56,150 nt of DNA from a virus. The stretch spans positions 1 to 56,150 of the IMG/VR virus record IMGVR_UViG_3300048014_000023. One strand, written 5' to 3'. Every line of letters begins with the position of its first letter. Within the stretch, counting starts at the first letter, position 1. Positions 55,568-56,150 of the stretch are shown here, piece by piece. Below the pieces are notes generated by a model. It saw only the letters and a program-made list of their open reading frames with translations. It made no database searches and was not told the DNA's origin. The translations under genes and the position numbers were made by a program.

Positions 55568-56034
55568 TGGGACTTATTCCTGTTGCATGTCCTGATTGTA
55601 ATAAACAACACTTATGGTTTACTGGTAATCCAGATCAAAGGTGTGAAGATTGCGTCGGTAATATTAAAATCCCTTTAAAGCCTAGAATGGATTATAAAAT
55701 TACTACTAACAAAGTTGAATTAAACAAAAAACAAGGTACTAAGCACGACACAGATAAACCAGACTTGAGCTTGCTTCCAAGAGAGTTTCTTAACGAAGTA
55801 GCTAAGGCTATGATGCACGGAGAAAAAAAATATGGTCGATTTAATTACTTGGGGGGAATGGCTTGGCATCGTCTTATCGCTGCTGGGCTTCGGCACCTTA
55901 CTGCTTTTGCGGCAGGAGAAGACTTGGACGACGAGTCAGGGGTATCTCACCTTGGCCATTGTGCTGCTTGCATACTTATGCTTTGTGTTTACCGTAATAG
56001 GAAACTAGGAACTGACGACAGGGATAAGGTATGA
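55567..56034 (+). CDS. dATP/dGTP diphosphohydrolase-like protein with zinc ribbon
   Basis: The 155-residue protein has an N-terminal zinc ribbon (CPDC at 8-11 and CEDC at 26-29) fused to a helical domain. That domain follows the order KHDTDKPDLSLLPREFL, MHGEKKYGRFNYLGG, RLIAAGLRHLTAFAAGEDLD and HLGHCAACILML. This matches the phage dATP/dGTP diphosphohydrolase N-terminal family (MazG/HD-like, related to enzymes of modified-base phages). It would trim dNTP pools. The presence of the domain does not by itself show that the genome carries modified adenine. Confidence 0.75.
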   Translation: MGLIPVACPDCNKQHLWFTGNPDQRCEDCVGNIKIPLKPRMDYKITTNKVELNKKQGTKHDTDKPDLSLLPREFLNEVAKAMMHGEKKYGRFNYLGGMAWHRLIAAGLRHLTAFAAGEDLDDESGVSHLGHCAACILMLCVYRNRKLGTDDRDKV

Positions 56035-56150
56035 GTCCAATATTAATAGCCGCCATTTTGGGTTGTTCACAAGCTAAGATAGTTGATATGACTAATTCAT
56101 GGGGCGATGAGCAGGATTTGTGGGCTTTAAAAACTGCGGCTAAGCGGTGT
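56031..56150 (+). CDS. lipoprotein, cut by the window end (partial)
   Basis: ATG 56031 overlaps the previous stop (ATGA) and the frame is open to the right edge (40 codons). The start SPILIAAILGCSQAKIVDMT has a short hydrophobic segment and a lipobox-like ILGC, suggesting a lipoprotein. Close to the lysin, it could be an outer-membrane spanin; the missing part is needed to tell. Confidence 0.5.
   Translation, partial: MSPILIAAILGCSQAKIVDMTNSWGDEQDLWALKTAAKRC

Noticed and set aside
1-56150. Recoded genetic code (stop-codon reassignment)
   Set aside because: All three stop codons end genes at expected places throughout, and core genes contain no internal stops; only the small region at 49269 has an in-frame TAA.

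Overview
The window is a contiguous piece of a tailed double-stranded DNA phage genome (Caudoviricetes). It has a phage replication module, a terminase, a portal, a scaffold, a HK97-type capsid protein, three large low-complexity internal virion proteins and an adaptor/nozzle pair. There is no tape-measure gene and no tail sheath or tube gene. This points to podovirus morphology with a P22/T7-like neck and ejection proteins. A lipobox lipoprotein, signal-bearing envelope proteins and many SD-led (GGAGG) genes suggest a Gram-negative host. The host cannot be named from the sequence. No tRNA, integrase, CRISPR array, insertion sequence or phage RNA polymerase gene was seen.

Layout. (1) 1-5.1 kb, plus strand: HAD phosphatase, small gene, OB-like ssDNA-binding candidate, terminator, AEP primase-helicase fusion, family A DNA polymerase with proofreading domain. 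(2) 5.1-8.5 kb: HTH protein, GNAT acetyltransferase, small genes, terminase large subunit. (3) 8.5-20.6 kb: small head genes, portal, scaffold, a hairpin-dense leader, major capsid protein, double terminator, then a run of beta-rich decoration/fibre-like proteins with shared repeat modules. (4) 20.6-24.1 kb: many very small, mostly unrecognised genes, including a zinc-ribbon peptide and two membrane peptides. (5) 24.2-36.9 kb: FN3-adaptor fusion, tail fibre, large nozzle protein, second GNAT, three internal virion/ejection proteins. (6) 37-42.5 kb: membrane peptide, repeat fibre proteins, glycine-rich adhesin, a Cys/Trp-rich membrane protein, two holin-like proteins. (7) 42.5-47.5 kb, minus strand: an accessory cassette reached through a convergent hairpin junction. 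It holds a UDG-like protein, a (Gly-Xaa)n hexamer-repeat protein, an exported ClpP-like protease, a DUF5675 protein and a collagen-like lipoprotein, with several operator-like repeats. (8) 47.6-56.15 kb, plus strand: second ClpP-like protease, tiny membrane peptides, RecA-like recombinase, SbcD/SbcC-like pair, endonuclease VII, an overlapping homing endonuclease, a PQ-loop (SemiSWEET-like) protein, a phosphoesterase, a lytic transglycosylase-like lysin, and a dATP/dGTP diphosphohydrolase-like protein. The left end carries the tail of one gene and the right end cuts through another.

The genes form three working sets: replication/recombination (both ends of the window), virion assembly (centre), and an independently regulated minus-strand cassette with envelope-directed products. 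Regulatory DNA of note includes four copies of a conserved GTGACAAAC element in the late region, a palindrome overlapping a minus-strand promoter, and a hairpin that would hide a ribosome binding site. All functional calls rest on motif recognition by eye.
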